Below, in pieces: positions 12,464 to 25,335 of a stretch of DNA of 64,000 bases (position 1 is its first letter; the number at the start of each line of letters is the position of its first letter). A program made the position numbers and the translations under genes. The stretch comes from Capillidium heterosporum (Eukaryota; Entomophthoromycota; Entomophthoromycetes; Entomophthorales; Capillidiaceae), in NCBI GenBank assembly GCA_016630905.1, contig WBMQ01000001.1:1984001-2048000 (forward strand), given 5' to 3'. The notes below the pieces were generated by a model, which made no database searches, was not told the DNA's origin, and saw only the letters and a list, made by a program, of their open reading frames with translations.

Positions 12464-14900
12464 AGCCACGGTTTTAAATTAAAATCAATTAGGTCTTCCA
12501 CCCTGTTCCAATCGAACTTTGGGGTTTTAAATCCTCCACGACTGAAGCTTGGTAAATGAACGGAATCTATTGGCCTGCTTCTGCTTTTATCCAGTTTGGG
12601 AAGCTGGACAATATCTGCCGATAAGGATCTAAAATTTTAGTCAATTGGAGCTTACCTCACTGCAGCACTAATGTATACTTAGGGGTAACTCCTTATAAAT
12701 CTCACCTACTGCTTGGTGAAAGAGCAGCGTATACCCCCTATTTGGTAAACATTTTGATATTCCCTAAAATCCATATGTTGGTTTGTTATCTATCTTTTAT
12801 CAGAACCATTAAACAAGGGATTGAGGGCATCTCAGCCCTTGGCTCGATATGGCGATATCCCTTAACTGACGTAAGCGATTATACATCTTGCAAAAGATTT
12901 CGATTTTGCTGAACAAGGAGAACGGCGATAGATAAGTATCTATATGAAAGCAACATATTGGATACAAATGATAGTTACACCCAGAGCCATTTATATATAG
13001 ATGTGGTTTAAAAGCAAAACATCATATTGATATAGCAGCTAAATGCCAGGTATCCAGAATGAAACCCAACTTGAACACTACAGTTTACATTTGCTTTGAC
13101 CAACCCAGACTTTTGGATTTCGCTATCTTTCTCAACCTTCCCCAGTATTGATTCCACCTGAAAAGGGGTATGAAGGGGCTACAAAGCTAAAATTGCATAT
13201 CTCTACAGAAATCTTTTCCGATTGGATTGATTGAGGGAAATGAAGCCAAGAGAGTGAACTCTGCTTCGTTAAGCAACTGAACTATAAAGGGACAAAGTTT
13301 AATAGTTTCCAAAGCGCAATGGAACACTTCCAATACAACTACAAGAGTGTAGAAAGAGATCCTTTAGGTTGACACCTTTACCATAGATCACCGATGGCCT
13401 TACCTAGACAAGTAGATAACCAAAAGCTGTATACAAAGCTTCAAGTAAAACTTTCAGTCGAAGACTAGTACTGGAATTAAGCAAGACATCCATAGGTAGC
13501 CTAACGATAGCTTAAACCAACTGTACTCTTTGACCTATCTGCACCACAATCTAAAATTTTCATTGCTCAGTTAAACTTTTCGTATTGATATACTAACCTA
13601 TATCTATATATTTTCACTAGACCAACGGTTGTACAGATTTGGCTGCTTTTAATCACATAGTACATCTACATACCAGCGTAGTTTCAACTGGTTATTTATT
13701 CATGTATAGGCACCTACAAATAATATCAAAAAGTATAGTTACAACTGAAGTTCCAAGCGACTATAAACTTAACCTACATTCATCAAACAATCGAAACTGT
13801 AAAAATAAAAAGTACAATATAATATAAAAATTTAAAGTGTAACGCTGCATTCCCAAATTGCTTTACTCAGTTTAAATACCTAAATTAGTTACATCTTACT
13901 ACAGACCTATTTTAACGTTAAATCACAAAAACGTCATCCATTACTTAACCTTCTCTAAAAAACCATTTATTCTTTACAACATCATTTATATTGTATTTCT
14001 CTACAATTTCAGACTATTAAAATATATAAACTTTCCAACTACCTTATCCAAAAATATAAAGTAGCTATTAACCTTAAAATAGAAAAAACTGCCTATATCC
14101 ATTCCCTAAAGAATGGTTCAAAGACTCAAACAGCTACCCAATTGCTTGGACTTGAGTGCAAAATAAACACTTAAATTTAAACCCATCTGTAAAGATTTAG
14201 AAACTAAATTCCTTATCCAAGGAACAGAATATAAAAAACTGCTTATAGGCACTTAATAAAAACTATTAATATATATTATTCAACATATCCTACATTTAAT
14301 TCCTCTTTGTTGGAAATTATGCATTACTTTTATAAACATCTAATGAATTTTCAAATTTGTGTAAGATAAGAACTACTGCATTAAAAAGAAAAAATTTAAA
14401 CAGCTACTATATACCTCAAGGCTCAGTTAAGTATAGTAAAGTCAAGATCTAATTTGGCTAGGCTGACTTGGCAAGCTGATCGACTTGAAATTTGATCGGA
14501 TAAGGGAACTGAAATTGAGTTGGGTTAGGTACGAGGCACCTTCATGTCTAAAATAGCTGGTAGCTCGTTCTAAATTGATATTTCATTTCATTAAATCTTT
14601 AACCAAACTCTTGTTGCAATTAAACTCTCAAAAGTACAAACGATTGCTTTTAATTTCCTACACTTAGCACCTTTACAACCCAATAGAACAAACCACATCT
14701 CCAACCTGCACAACTATTGGACACTTCACCATAAACCCAAAACTCCAGTTAGATAAGATCAAATCTTGATTCCCAAACTACATCCAATAAGCTCCCTTCA
14801 TTCCTAGAACGATTCGTCGCCAATAATTTGATCGATTCTCATCTAATAGAATCAAGTAAACCTACCATAACAAAATTTATCTTTTACAAGTGACTTTAAG
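12464..14900. other. Long intergenic region, no gene recognised
   Basis: About 2.4 kb between the divergent synthase and complex I genes, AT-rich, with stop codons in all frames. A 62-codon frame at 13639-13827 starts well but has low-complexity, AT-driven composition and no family match. No tRNA-like T-arm motif was noticed. It probably holds the upstream control regions of both flanking genes. Confidence 0.5.
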
Positions 14901-15653
14901 ATGGCCCACGAAACTAGCAAGGACAAGGAGCTACAGGAGTTAGCCGAGACTATCAACTGGGAACCTAGAACCAACTTCGAGCGCAAGTTCAACACCCCCT
15001 ACCCTCTCATCGACTCGGACCCTCATTTTGGACGCGTAGTTCGATACTTTAGACCTAGCGACTACGTTGCTTGGGGTATGGGAGCTGCCGCCTTCCCTGG
15101 TCTCTTCTACTTGATGGGTAAGCTCTTAATTTACTTAATCATTTGAACTTCAACATTCCGTTTTAAAAATGTATTACTAACTCCCAACTCAAAATAAAGA
15201 AACCTACGAGACCTCCATCCCCAAAACCCGTCTCAAGGTCAATTTGGCCTTTTGTACCGTCTTAGGTACCTTTGGTGGCTTTTTGCTTGCTTACCAGAAC
15301 TCTAGCAGTAATAGAATATCTTTTCAATCATATTTCTAACCCATATTTATTTATTTTCAAAAGAACGATTCTGGGGCTGGAGCGAGAATGCTAGAGAAGT
15401 TGAAAAGGACAACAAGGAGATGTCGGAACGTGTTGCTAAAGGCCTATCTCCTTACGGTGAATCTTCGTTAGATACATTCACAAGACAGGCTGCCGCTAAC
15501 AACTCCCGTTACTCGGCTCTCAAATTTGGTAACTCTATTTCTATTTATAAGTTTTTAATTTTAATGTTTTTAGCCGCCGTCCCCTGGTTTAACTTTGTCA
15601 ACCACACCCACCACGGTGTAGATGCTGAAGAGAAGTACGGCAAGCAACAATAA
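14901..15653 (+). CDS. NUXM: NADH:ubiquinone oxidoreductase 21-kDa-type accessory subunit (NUXM-like)
   Basis: Accessory membrane subunit of mitochondrial complex I. Exons: 14901-15117, 15200-15307, 15364-15528, 15574-15653; 189 residues. The N-terminal part (PLIDSDPHFGRVVRYFRPSDY) and first membrane helix, a second helix (LAFCTVLGTFGGFLLAY), then RFWGW and the C-terminal PWFNFVNHTHHGVD block match the two-domain fungal family (NADH-u_ox-rdase plus C-terminal domain) and its usual length. Intron 1 has a TACTAAC branch site. Intron 3 (45 nt) is a multiple of three and has no stop, so retaining it would insert 15 hydrophobic residues; removing it restores the family spacing ALKF-AAVPWFN. Presence of this gene implies a functional complex I. 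Confidence 0.88.
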
Positions 15654-16725
15654 AGGTTTACAAGAAAATGTTAATTGGGATGTTTAAGTTTGTCTTTATG
15701 TTTATGCATTGTATTGTTTTGAGGTTACAAATGCTAGATACTTTAGTCCAATTTATTTAGCATTGTAAACATTTCAACTTGTTTTTCTTTTGAAGACAAA
15801 CTATGTTGTACTGAAGCATTGGGATTTTATCAAGCTTTGTTAACCCTCAGCTTTGAGTTGTGCCATCAAATCCTTTACTGACCAATCTCAATCGATATAA
15901 GACAGCTAAGCCTTTACATCAAAAGCAATTTATTACAGTTTAAAAACCTTCATTTGAAGTATTTTCATTTTGACTTTTATGACAGCGATCTATATCCATA
16001 CATTTGCTACTCCTTTCATCAACATTAGCTTACAACCTCTTCACCTTACTGCTAAAATCAGCTCTTGAAACCAAGGCTTATAAACTTAGATGGACCAAGC
16101 TTGTATAAAGCTACAGCACTTGCACTTTAGTACGACGTATAGGTAGTGCTATCTGTTATTATATGTTGAGATAAACATATCGACAGCAATGTAGATATGC
16201 TCAAATTTGAAGCACCTGAATACCTATACCTAATACGGCTCCAAATAAGTAAAAGACTTAAAGGCACCCTATAAAGATCTAGAATATTTATTTAAAGTTG
16301 AAGACAGAACAAGCTCAAGGCATTTGGAGTATATGTTACTAATTTATAAGGCAACAAATCCTTGGCTTACTTATCAAATTTCGATATTTTACATGCTATA
16401 AAAGCATATCCTATTGTGCACTAAAACCTTCATTAGATAACAAATTTATTAGGTTCAGAAGAGAACCAAATAAATACATATACTATTGATATAATTGTAC
16501 TGGATAAAAGTAGATATGCAATTATTTTGCAAAGTAGCTTATCATATAAAATCTAAAAGTATAATTCTCCAATAAATCTAAAGCATATAACTCATCCATA
16601 TAAATCTTGAAAATATATACCACAACTTCAAATACAGTTCAACATGAAAACATTCATTTAAAACTCAAAAATCATAAATTAAATAGATCTAAGCTGATTA
16701 TTCAAACTGCTAAACCAACACCAAC
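15654..16725. other. Intergenic region between convergent genes, no gene seen
   Basis: About 1.07 kb of AT-rich sequence between the 3' ends of the complex I subunit and the GDP-mannose transporter. The plus-strand frame at 16607-16861 is mostly the shadow of the transporter's last exon. Confidence 0.55.
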
Positions 16726-18146
16726 TCATTTCGAATTGACGGTGGAACGTCGAGCCGATCCTTTTTCGAGCTCATCCATGGGTATATTTTGCTCGCCGGT
16801 CGACGAAGTAGGCAGTATCGAAGTACCATCGGGCTTATCCTTGTCGTCGACATCAACTTGACTGTAGTCGTTGGCGGCCGATGAAGTTTGGGCAGCAGCA
16901 GTACGCTGCTGCAGGATCTTGGCTCGAGTGTAGATGACACCGGCACCGAACCCTATAGCGTAAATTTAGTTTAGTAAGTACAATATAACTAAAAGCAATT
17001 TACCAGTTATAATAGCCGAAATGTTTCCAAAGGTAGGGGCATCCTTGAAGTAGATCATGCCAAGTATAGCAACAGGAAGTTTGTTGAGGGCACCAGTCAT
17101 ACTAAAATAAAGTCAGCTTTAACAAACTAAAATAAAAGTACCTGTAGGTAGTTGAGCTTGTTACACGTATACACCAGGCTGACGTGTAAGAGATGGCAAA
17201 AGCACTAAGACCAGAAACGATGAGGCCGTTGACTAATCCGTAGTACTTGTCGACATTTTCGGGGTCCCAGCTATTCCAAAGTCAATACATCAAATACAAA
17301 AACAACTTACTAGAATTCATGCAAGTAGGCCCAATCTTCAGTAAGCAGGGACATAACCAAAAAGATAGGCAAAGTCAACAGGTTGTTGTAGTACACGGTA
17401 TCAAAGTCTTTGAATGACACCGTTTTGATAGCTTTGCGCATGTATAGCACAAATAGAGCCGAAGATAAGCAGTTTAACGTCATCCAGAAGTATCCGACTG
17501 GGTTGAATTCTAAATCGGAATACCCACCGATTATGGATCCTAATATCTATAGCTAAAGTATAAGCCACAAAAAAATATAAACGCCATGTACCATCAAAGA
17601 GAACGAAGCCAACATCAAAGGAGTAACCTTGGCGTTGAAGATTGCTTTCTCACCATAAGCAACAAAGACAATAGTTATATTCTTGAAGACGGTAAACAAA
17701 TGTACGGACAGGTACTCTAAACTAGATAAAATGCAAAGTTACAACTTAATTTACCAAAAGTAAAAGCACCTCTTGCCCCCCGTGTACAACATAACGGCCA
17801 TGAGTACGGAGACAGGAGCCCCTGTTGAAAAATAAATAGCCATTTCCAAATAAAAATTTACATTTCTTTCCCTCCTCCAACTTGAAATCTCTATAATTCA
17901 AAAGCTTCAACTTGCCGAACAGCATAACGAGGGCAACTGAAGTGAAAGCCTAAACTCGAAACCAAAAACAAATTAAATTAAAATATAAAATTAGGAAGCA
18001 GTTACCTGTATAGCCAACATAAAGAACACGATAGGCGGTTGTTTAAAGTCAGATAGGACGAACTTGTTGACCAGAGTCATCAAAATTGATGATCCACAGT
18101 AACTTAAGATGGCGAAGATGGACGAGAATTTGGTTACTTCTACCAT
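16726..18146 (-). CDS. VRG4: Golgi GDP-mannose transporter (Vrg4/GMT family), 8 exons
   Basis: Imports GDP-mannose into the Golgi lumen in exchange for GMP, supplying mannosyltransferases such as the GT15 enzyme at 44 kb. Exons on the minus strand: 18146-18006, 17949-17862, 17821-17770, 17721-17592, 17546-17311, 17270-17142, 17101-17004, 16952-16726; 366 residues. Diagnostic blocks: [16 protein letters not shown] near the N terminus, [23 protein letters not shown]-type [15 protein letters not shown] with the nucleotide-binding GALNK at about residues 262-266. About ten membrane helices are expected, followed by a hydrophilic, charged cytosolic tail of about 60 residues, longer than in budding yeast. 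All eight exons join in frame. The donor of intron 3 reads GTGCTT, slightly off consensus. Confidence 0.93.
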
Positions 18147-18988
18147 GGTATTAAGGCTTAAATATTAAAGGATTGTCGTCAAAGTAGAAGGTAAAATCGA
18201 TGGAAACTCTTGGCAACTTTGAAGAAAAGCTCTGGTGAAGTGGTTGTAACTTTGAAGTAAAGCTATTCTGTTCCAACTTTGACTTTGATGTAGAATTGGC
18301 AATCTAATCAAGGGCATTAATTGGCTCCAGCTCATGGGCAATGCGTGGAAGATATTCAGGTGCTGATTAGGCTGGAGCTAAATTTAGAGTAAGCGGGAAA
18401 TCTATTAGAATTGCATATGTTCCAAATGGAGTTTGAGATGAACAATTCCTCAATTATGAATTGCATAGATTTGTAGTTTACTAGTACATTAACCATTTAA
18501 TAAATATGCCACAATATGGTTTAGGCAATCCTTAAGAAGCGATCAAGTTTCTAAATAAAATATATATCTATATAGAAGGTACGATATACACTACTACTAA
18601 TTTTACCATAAAATGATAGGTGCAGCGATAAATATATTTTATTGCATCCACATATGCCTTTATAAATCAACATTGAATTCAACATCATTTCATCTACAAA
18701 GCCCATTTAGAAATGAAATTAATCGTCGTATACCTTTATTATGTTGGGAACTCTGCAACATTTCTAAACAACTATATTTATGGAGTATTTACCCAATCAT
18801 CTGGTAAAGTTATATATAGATGGCATTGTAAGTAACATTCCCCATTTCAGAACTTTGAACAAATGAGTGAGTTTTTATAACTAAAATTTATACTACACCT
18901 TACAAAAAGTTTGTACATATATAGGTAAAGTATCTACCATATAAAGAGTATTGGAATTTATTATTACACTTGCATAAAGTTAAAAGCT
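18147..18988. other. Intergenic region, no gene seen
   Basis: About 840 bases of AT-rich sequence holding the transporter's promoter and the 3' flank of the subtilase. A 64-codon plus-strand frame at 18613-18807 has no recognisable features. Confidence 0.55.
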
Positions 18989-20293
18989 TCACAATGTCGC
19001 CAGCAGACCTAACCCTTGCTCTAAATTATAGGCCAACAAATTTGGAGTCTCACCATCCTCATAATCGACCTTGTCCTTAGTAGCCGCCTTCAATAATTTA
19101 TCATAAACCTCTTTGGGCTTCAGCTTTGTATTTGAAGCTGACAAAAAGTATGCCATCAAACCGGCAATATGTGGTGAAGCCATCGAAGTTCCTGATATAC
19201 TTTTAGTTTCTTGATGCGAGTCACCAATCCAAGTCGATTTAATATTCTGTCCAGGAGCAAAAACACTTACACAACTACCAAAGTTGGAGAACGAAGCCCT
19301 CAAATCCTCGATTGTCGATGCAGCTACAGTCAACACCGATTTAGCCGAGCTGGGTGATCCTCGACAAGCATCCTCATTCTCATTGCCTGCAGCAACAGCA
19401 AAGGCAATACCTTCCTCAACAGCACGATCGACCGCCGCATTGATAGCTTTGGAGTATGATCCACCTAGTGACATGTTGGCAACGGAACCCTTACTATTAC
19501 CATTAGCTTTAGAATCCTTGACGGCCCACTCAATCCCAGCAATAATGTCACTATTATATCCTGACCCTTGACCATCCAAGACTTTGACAGCAACCAATTC
19601 CACTTTTTTAGCTAATCCAAACGACCTGGAACCAATAGTCCCAGCGACGTGAGTACCGTGCCCGTTGTCATCATCATCAGGCCCGTTATTAACAAAAGAT
19701 TTACCCCATCTAGCACGACCTTCAAATTCCCGATGCAAGATATCAATCCCCGTATCGATTACGTAAGCCGTTACATCTTGACCCGAGCTTTGGTCATCGA
19801 AAAGATAAGTAAATGATTTGCTAGAATCCAATTTTGTCTTTCGAGATGTCCTCGCCAAACCCCACGGTACGTTCTTCTGGGTCAAAAAGGTTTGGACAGT
19901 CGATACTGCATCTACTTCAACTAAATCAACTTCGGGCATGGACCTTATTGATTCGATCATAGTTTTATCGAAATAACCCGAGTAGCCTTGGAGGGCGGAG
20001 CGATAGACGTGACGTAGGTAGGTCGATGGGTTAGTACCAGTAGCACTTTTAGTGTTGTTGGTGGCAGAAGTAGTAGTCGTAGAGGTAGCATTCCCATTAG
20101 CTAGCATTAACGATCGGATGTTCTTGAGGTGTCTATCTAGGACGTTACTGTTGGCTGATCGAGAGTTTTGTTTCAAAACTATGATATACCGGTTTTCTAC
20201 AGACTTTGTGGTGGAAATTTTGGTAGCCGACCTAGTTTCGTCGTAGATACAGGTTACCAAGGTACATAGTAACAGAGGTAAAGTCACTTTCAT
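18989..20293 (-). CDS. Subtilisin-like serine protease (S8A, proteinase K/cerevisin type)
   Basis: Secreted or vacuolar endoprotease made as a preproenzyme of 434 residues, no intron. Residues 1-22 form a signal peptide. Residues about 35-130 are the inhibitor I9 propeptide (RYIIVLKQ ... LVEVDA). The catalytic domain follows with Asp180 (VIDTGID), His212 (NGHGTHVAGT), oxyanion Asn304 (AAGNENED) and Ser370 (SGTSMASPHIAG), so all catalytic residues are present. There is no C-terminal membrane anchor, unlike kexins. Length and order fit the proteinase K/Alp/Prb1 group; whether it is extracellular or vacuolar cannot be told from sequence. A TATATATA box lies about 55-65 bases upstream of the ATG (20348-20356). 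Confidence 0.95.
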   Translation of the reverse strand: MKVTLPLLLCTLVTCIYDETRSATKISTTKSVENRYIIVLKQNSRSANSNVLDRHLKNIRSLMLANGNATSTTTTSATNNTKSATGTNPSTYLRHVYRSALQGYSGYFDKTMIESIRSMPEVDLVEVDAVSTVQTFLTQKNVPWGLARTSRKTKLDSSKSFTYLFDDQSSGQDVTAYVIDTGIDILHREFEGRARWGKSFVNNGPDDDDNGHGTHVAGTIGSRSFGLAKKVELVAVKVLDGQGSGYNSDIIAGIEWAVKDSKANGNSKGSVANMSLGGSYSKAINAAVDRAVEEGIAFAVAAGNENEDACRGSPSSAKSVLTVAASTIEDLRASFSNFGSCVSVFAPGQNIKSTWIGDSHQETKSISGTSMASPHIAGLMAYFLSASNTKLKPKEVYDKLLKAATKDKVDYEDGETPNLLAYNLEQGLGLLATL

Positions 20294-21030
20294 ATTAATT
20301 AAATTATATTTTAATTGTTGGCTTATTAGTTAGATGCCGTGGTCACCATATATATAGTGTAGACCACAGCGAAACTCAGTTATCAGACCATGTTTAGTTT
20401 GGACTAGTCGAATCCAACTTTCTCAAGTAAACTTGAAACGGATGCTGGAATTCAAAATTGTTGGGAAATTTCGAAGCGACATTGGGCAGAGATTTTAATG
20501 AATCGTTTCAGAAAATTGGCAAGTTTGGGGTGATGCTGGTTGAAGCCCAGTCCAAAATTTTTCGATACCGAGCGACGAAAGGCTGCTAAAGTACATTTGG
20601 GAACTTACCTAAATGTATCAAACTGCAGATATATTTTGAAGTTGAAGCAAGTTATATATCGTAAAAACTACTCCTCTACTTTGAACTATCTATAGTTGAT
20701 TTGGAGCAGAAATACTTTAATATATCGACAATACACAAAAGAGAAGATTAGTCCGATAAAGATCCTGCTTTTCAAGTACATATTTACTAGATACAAGCAA
20801 ACACTACATATTTTCAAATGTAAATCTACTTTATAGTTAAAGTAGACTAGTTGGAAATTACAAAAGATTTCCTAGTTATTGGCAAATAATATATTACCCA
20901 TCAATTTTTCAATTAGAAATACTATTGGAATAACTTTTGAATATGAAAAATCGTAAGTATCCTACTACTCTAGGCAATACAGCCATAGATATTTGATCCC
21001 TTTAGTGGTACTACCGTTCCCATATAACCT
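20294..21030. other. Subtilase promoter and left edge of the gene desert
   Basis: AT-rich. Holds the subtilase promoter. At 20986-21060 lies a first copy of a module that begins ATAGATATTTGATCCC and ends near AAAGGAG; a second copy, 21197-21270, lies inside the palindrome arm. Confidence 0.5.
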
Positions 21031-23310
21031 ATACAACTCTTTAAAGGAGTTGACTCAATTTATTAGGTTTGCAACCTATAAACGAAGAACGCCATAGTTG
21101 GCAAATATGATCTTTTAAATACATACATTTCCTCAAGAAAAGAAACCAATTTAGTACCTTTAAGCAACTACTTTCACTTTACTAAGATCTACAAATATAG
21201 ATATTTGATCCCGCTAGGAGTAGTACTGCAGCCCATATAAAGTTGTAAACCTTTGAAAAGGAGCTAATGCAATCTATTAGCTCTGTATACGATATATTTA
21301 ATTTTCCTTAACTAAAAACAAAATATCTGCATTACATTTTAGAAGCTAGGTATTTCAAAACGATACTATGTTGCTAAAATATATTATCAAAAATTAAGTA
21401 CATTATTTACACTACAAGGTTCGATATCATCAAAAATTGGTAAAGTGGCTGGACATCAATATTAGATCCAAGCTCCATTAGTAATTTTTATCAATGAGGC
21501 AAGTACCCCTTCCATTCATTTAAATCCAAAAGCGCGTACAAGCTTCATAAAGCTGACAGCAGTGACCCATGTGTCTATATATGTAAATAACTTTTATTGA
21601 ATATCGTTTAGCTGATATTACTCAATAGGGAAATTTGGAAACCTCCTTGAAAATGGAAAACAGGACTTTCCAAACCAATGTTTTGTGGATATTGCGCTTT
21701 ATCCACAACCCCCATTAATAATACAAAGACTAGTCTTACTTTTAGTTGATACAAGACAGCCATAAAGTAGGATCTAGGATGTTCGGTGTAGTGTAGCTAA
21801 AACAATGATAAGGTTTACCCGGCCTTTGTTGATAAAGATTCAGGAGGTGATCCTTACCAGACCATATCAAGGCCGCAAACCGGATGGGATGTTGGCCAAC
21901 AAGTTTGTACACTATATTGTAGGCAGTATAGTTTGAACGTTAAAGGAAAAAGATGGATTGCCTGCATAGTTTGAGAAACATGGCTGAAAACTATACTTGG
22001 CCGGTATCTGTTTTTGTTATAATGAAACCTGTACTACCTTTTGACATATTAGCAAAACTATAGCTATGAACTTAATAGATTTGAAAGAGTGTTGCTAGAA
22101 CATATACAAAAATTGAATCTAAAATATAGGCAGCTTGTATATGAACTAGACGGTAAAGCTGCGATTCAAAATGTCTGTCAACAAAAATATAGATCAAACC
22201 ATTTTGTACATTAAATAAAGGGGTGGTGGAAATCAAAGAAGCATATGTTATAGTTGAAAAGATCGAGATATCTTAGTCAACTAGTCATCCTTTTGGAACG
22301 TCGAAAAGTTGGAAACAACCAACTTTTAACCCTTAACACTTGAATGATGAGTCTCATTCACCATGATATCCATTCTAAATTTGAACAGCAATTTAGAAAT
22401 TGCTGTTCTTATAACCTTATTAATCATACCAGAACAAAGCTCCATAAAATACTGGCAAATGTATGTTAGTTTAATATAATATAATGTAGCACATATGTAC
22501 TCAATTAAATATCTAATACATATAGTTAGAATCTTATGCATCAAATATTATTCGATTTTATACCACTACCTTTAATATGTGTTTGAGCTGTAGAGGTTAG
22601 AAAATTTATTTTGGCAAAGTTTATAAGAATTATAACAATTTTCCAACTTGATGACCAGCAACGACACTTCAACCATCGGTTTTGCCAGAAATTAAGCGAG
22701 TGATAACTCGACCCTTTGCTGTTCAGCTTTTGAATTGTTTCCTCTTTACTTTCTACAAAGAAAAACCAGAAACAATTTATACTATAGCGTTCATTTTATA
22801 TGCGCTACAACAAAGAAACTTCCTCACAAACCCAGTTTGGAACTGAGAAATATAAATAATAAAATCAGTATAAGGAGAGGTAGTATAGGTTACGATAATA
22901 GGAACTATACTACCAAAATTGACTAAATGTATATTAAAGTTATCGGGAAAGTGTATACTTTCTGATAATAGCAGTATTCAAGAACAATATCTAGATGCAA
23001 AACTCAATGGAATAGGATTTGTAATATATTGGCTGGAACATACTTTCCCACGAAGATTATCATTACTTTTAGGTCTACACCAATAGCTATAAGAATGCTA
23101 TTTCCTACTAATCCAATGATCATCAGTTTTATTACCAACATAGGGAGCGGGTTCCGCCTTCTATATATGCTATTGATACGTAGAATATGATTGTAACTTA
23201 TCCATATTCCTTTTCAGATAAAAGTTTAGAATTAAATGCTGGGTAGAATTTCCAAATCTGAAAGTATAGCGCCAACAATGACTACTTGATGGTAAAATAA
23301 GTGCTGTCTA

Positions 23311-23868
23311 TTTTTTAGAATATGGCTAGAAGGATCATATATCTTGTTCACTTGCTCCCAATAGCCTATACAATGCTTCCAATACTATAATTGTGCGGTT
23401 GTAGTTAGCTTGTGCTCTCACTTGGTAATGATTTCTATAAAACTCGGAAAATACTCTTCGCATTTGATTTACTTTGCCAAAATGGTTTGGACATTAGTTG
23501 CAAGCAAAAGCTGGTTGTTTTCAAGCAGCATCTCAGCTGACGGGAATAACCAATCCAAGCTTCTAAATTTAGCAACCATTGAAGACATGTGGCTGATCGA
23601 TGTGCAATTGACGCAATATTCTGGGTACTTTCCATCCCTTCAAGCAATTTAAAATGCATTCCAATTAAGGACCAAGTTGTCCAACATACAGCTCTTGAAT
23701 GTCGAGCGAATGGGCTTCGAGTATCTCCAACCGGTATTATGTAGAGATAGGTGTGGTAGCTCGATATGTCTATATTTTGTAATGAGAGTATCGATCATAA
23801 CCCAAACACTACATATTACCAGTCTCCTTACCTAATACCTGGGATAGTGGGTGTGTCAAAAGTGGAAA
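23311..23868. repeat. Near-identical palindrome tract B, left copy
   Basis: About 560 bases matching the minus strand of 29787-30344 with only a few substitutions and 1-2 base indels. It is non-coding as far as I can see: the 80-codon frames in the two copies start differently because of an indel. Confidence 0.8.
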
Positions 23869-25311
23869 TTGTTGTGCTACCTGCTATAGAAATTCCTCAG
23901 TATTTATAGCGACTTTTTAGGATATTGTACCAGCTATAAATGGATTTGGCTGCACTCAATATCGACTCGGATACCTCTACCTTGCATTTCTTTGTTCTTT
24001 TGGTTTTACACAGAAGTCTAGCTTTTGCTTCTTATAGGAAATTGGATCTACCCGAACTATTTTGTCACCATCATTGCTAAAAATACTGCAAATACTTGAA
24101 GTCGAATAATCGATATCCTAAACTCATCACCAGTTCCAGTACCACCCTTCAAAATATAGTGAATGTGGATAAGAGATAGGTTAGTCCTCAGCAAAGTTGA
24201 TTGTAACTAGTTCTTAGTGTTGGATATAAATTTAGGGATTTACCATCTGAGTTTCCTATTTTAAGTTTAATTGTTGAAATAAATTCGATAGAAAGCCATA
24301 AGAATAAGCTATCTAGGTCAAGGAACCACTACTTTGGTTATTCGGAACAAACTAGTTGCGAAAGGCTAATAGTTTGAGGTCAAGGCCATCTTTTGTTGGA
24401 AATCAGGTTGGGTTTAAAGGCGATTGGATCTCCATTGCAGTCTTTCCTCAACTTCAATAGACAACTATAATATCTCGCGTTTACAATTAGTAATGGCATC
24501 TAGGCACAGTTTTTTAACCGTTCCATTTGTAAATATTGGACAAAGTTCTACAAGATCAACAGGGAGCATACATTTCGAGAGCAAAGTTTTCGTTATGGTA
24601 CCCACGCATATTTATTAGGGGTTTGCTCTAGACACTTTGCAAGGATATGCGCATCTATAGCTAGGACATAAATATTGGAGTGAATTTGTTTCTAGGTAGT
24701 ATTCTAAACTGCAAAGCTTTCTGAAAAGCTCTAGTAGTAGCAATGCCATATGCAGCCAATAAATGAAGCTTACATCGCTATCGACTTCAACTTCTTCCTA
24801 CCAATTTCCTAAAGTATCCACATTACAAATCATTGCCAATTTGACAGTAGGCTGCTAAAAAAGCAATTCCCCACTACAAATTTCCGACTACATGGAAACT
24901 TGCAGCCAATTCCACAGCTGAATCGAAACCATCATTGTCCTGATCCCGATTACAAGAACAGAAACAAGTAATTCACTTGGTTTCCACCTCTATTTAGAAC
25001 GGTTGTAGATTGCTTTTCCGTTCCTGTTCAGTAATAAGAGAAGAATACTATATATTGAATTGAAGCATGCTACCTAATTTAATGGGACAGCACTCAGCAT
25101 AGTTTGTGCAAATTCAACCCAGTGGATATTTTGTCTATCCACGTTACCCACTAGGACTTGGACAAATTAAATTTGTTCTAGTAGGAAACCAGTTCTATCC
25201 TTTACTAAAGTTTCTGTAATTTGGGGTAATTTAATACCAATTCAAATCCAATTTCACTTCTAGAACAAAGGAACCAATTCGACTGGACAAAACAAAAGAA
25301 TTAAAAAACTG

Positions 25312-25318
25312 TATAAAA
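25312..25318 (+). promoter_or_regulatory. TATA box of the left HSF-type gene
   Basis: TATAAAA 64-70 bases before the ATG, just outside the identical tract. The right copy has TATAAAG at the mirrored position (28367-28373) although the surrounding bases differ. Confidence 0.5.
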
Positions 25319-25335
25319 GGCCCAACGTCCCGCCG

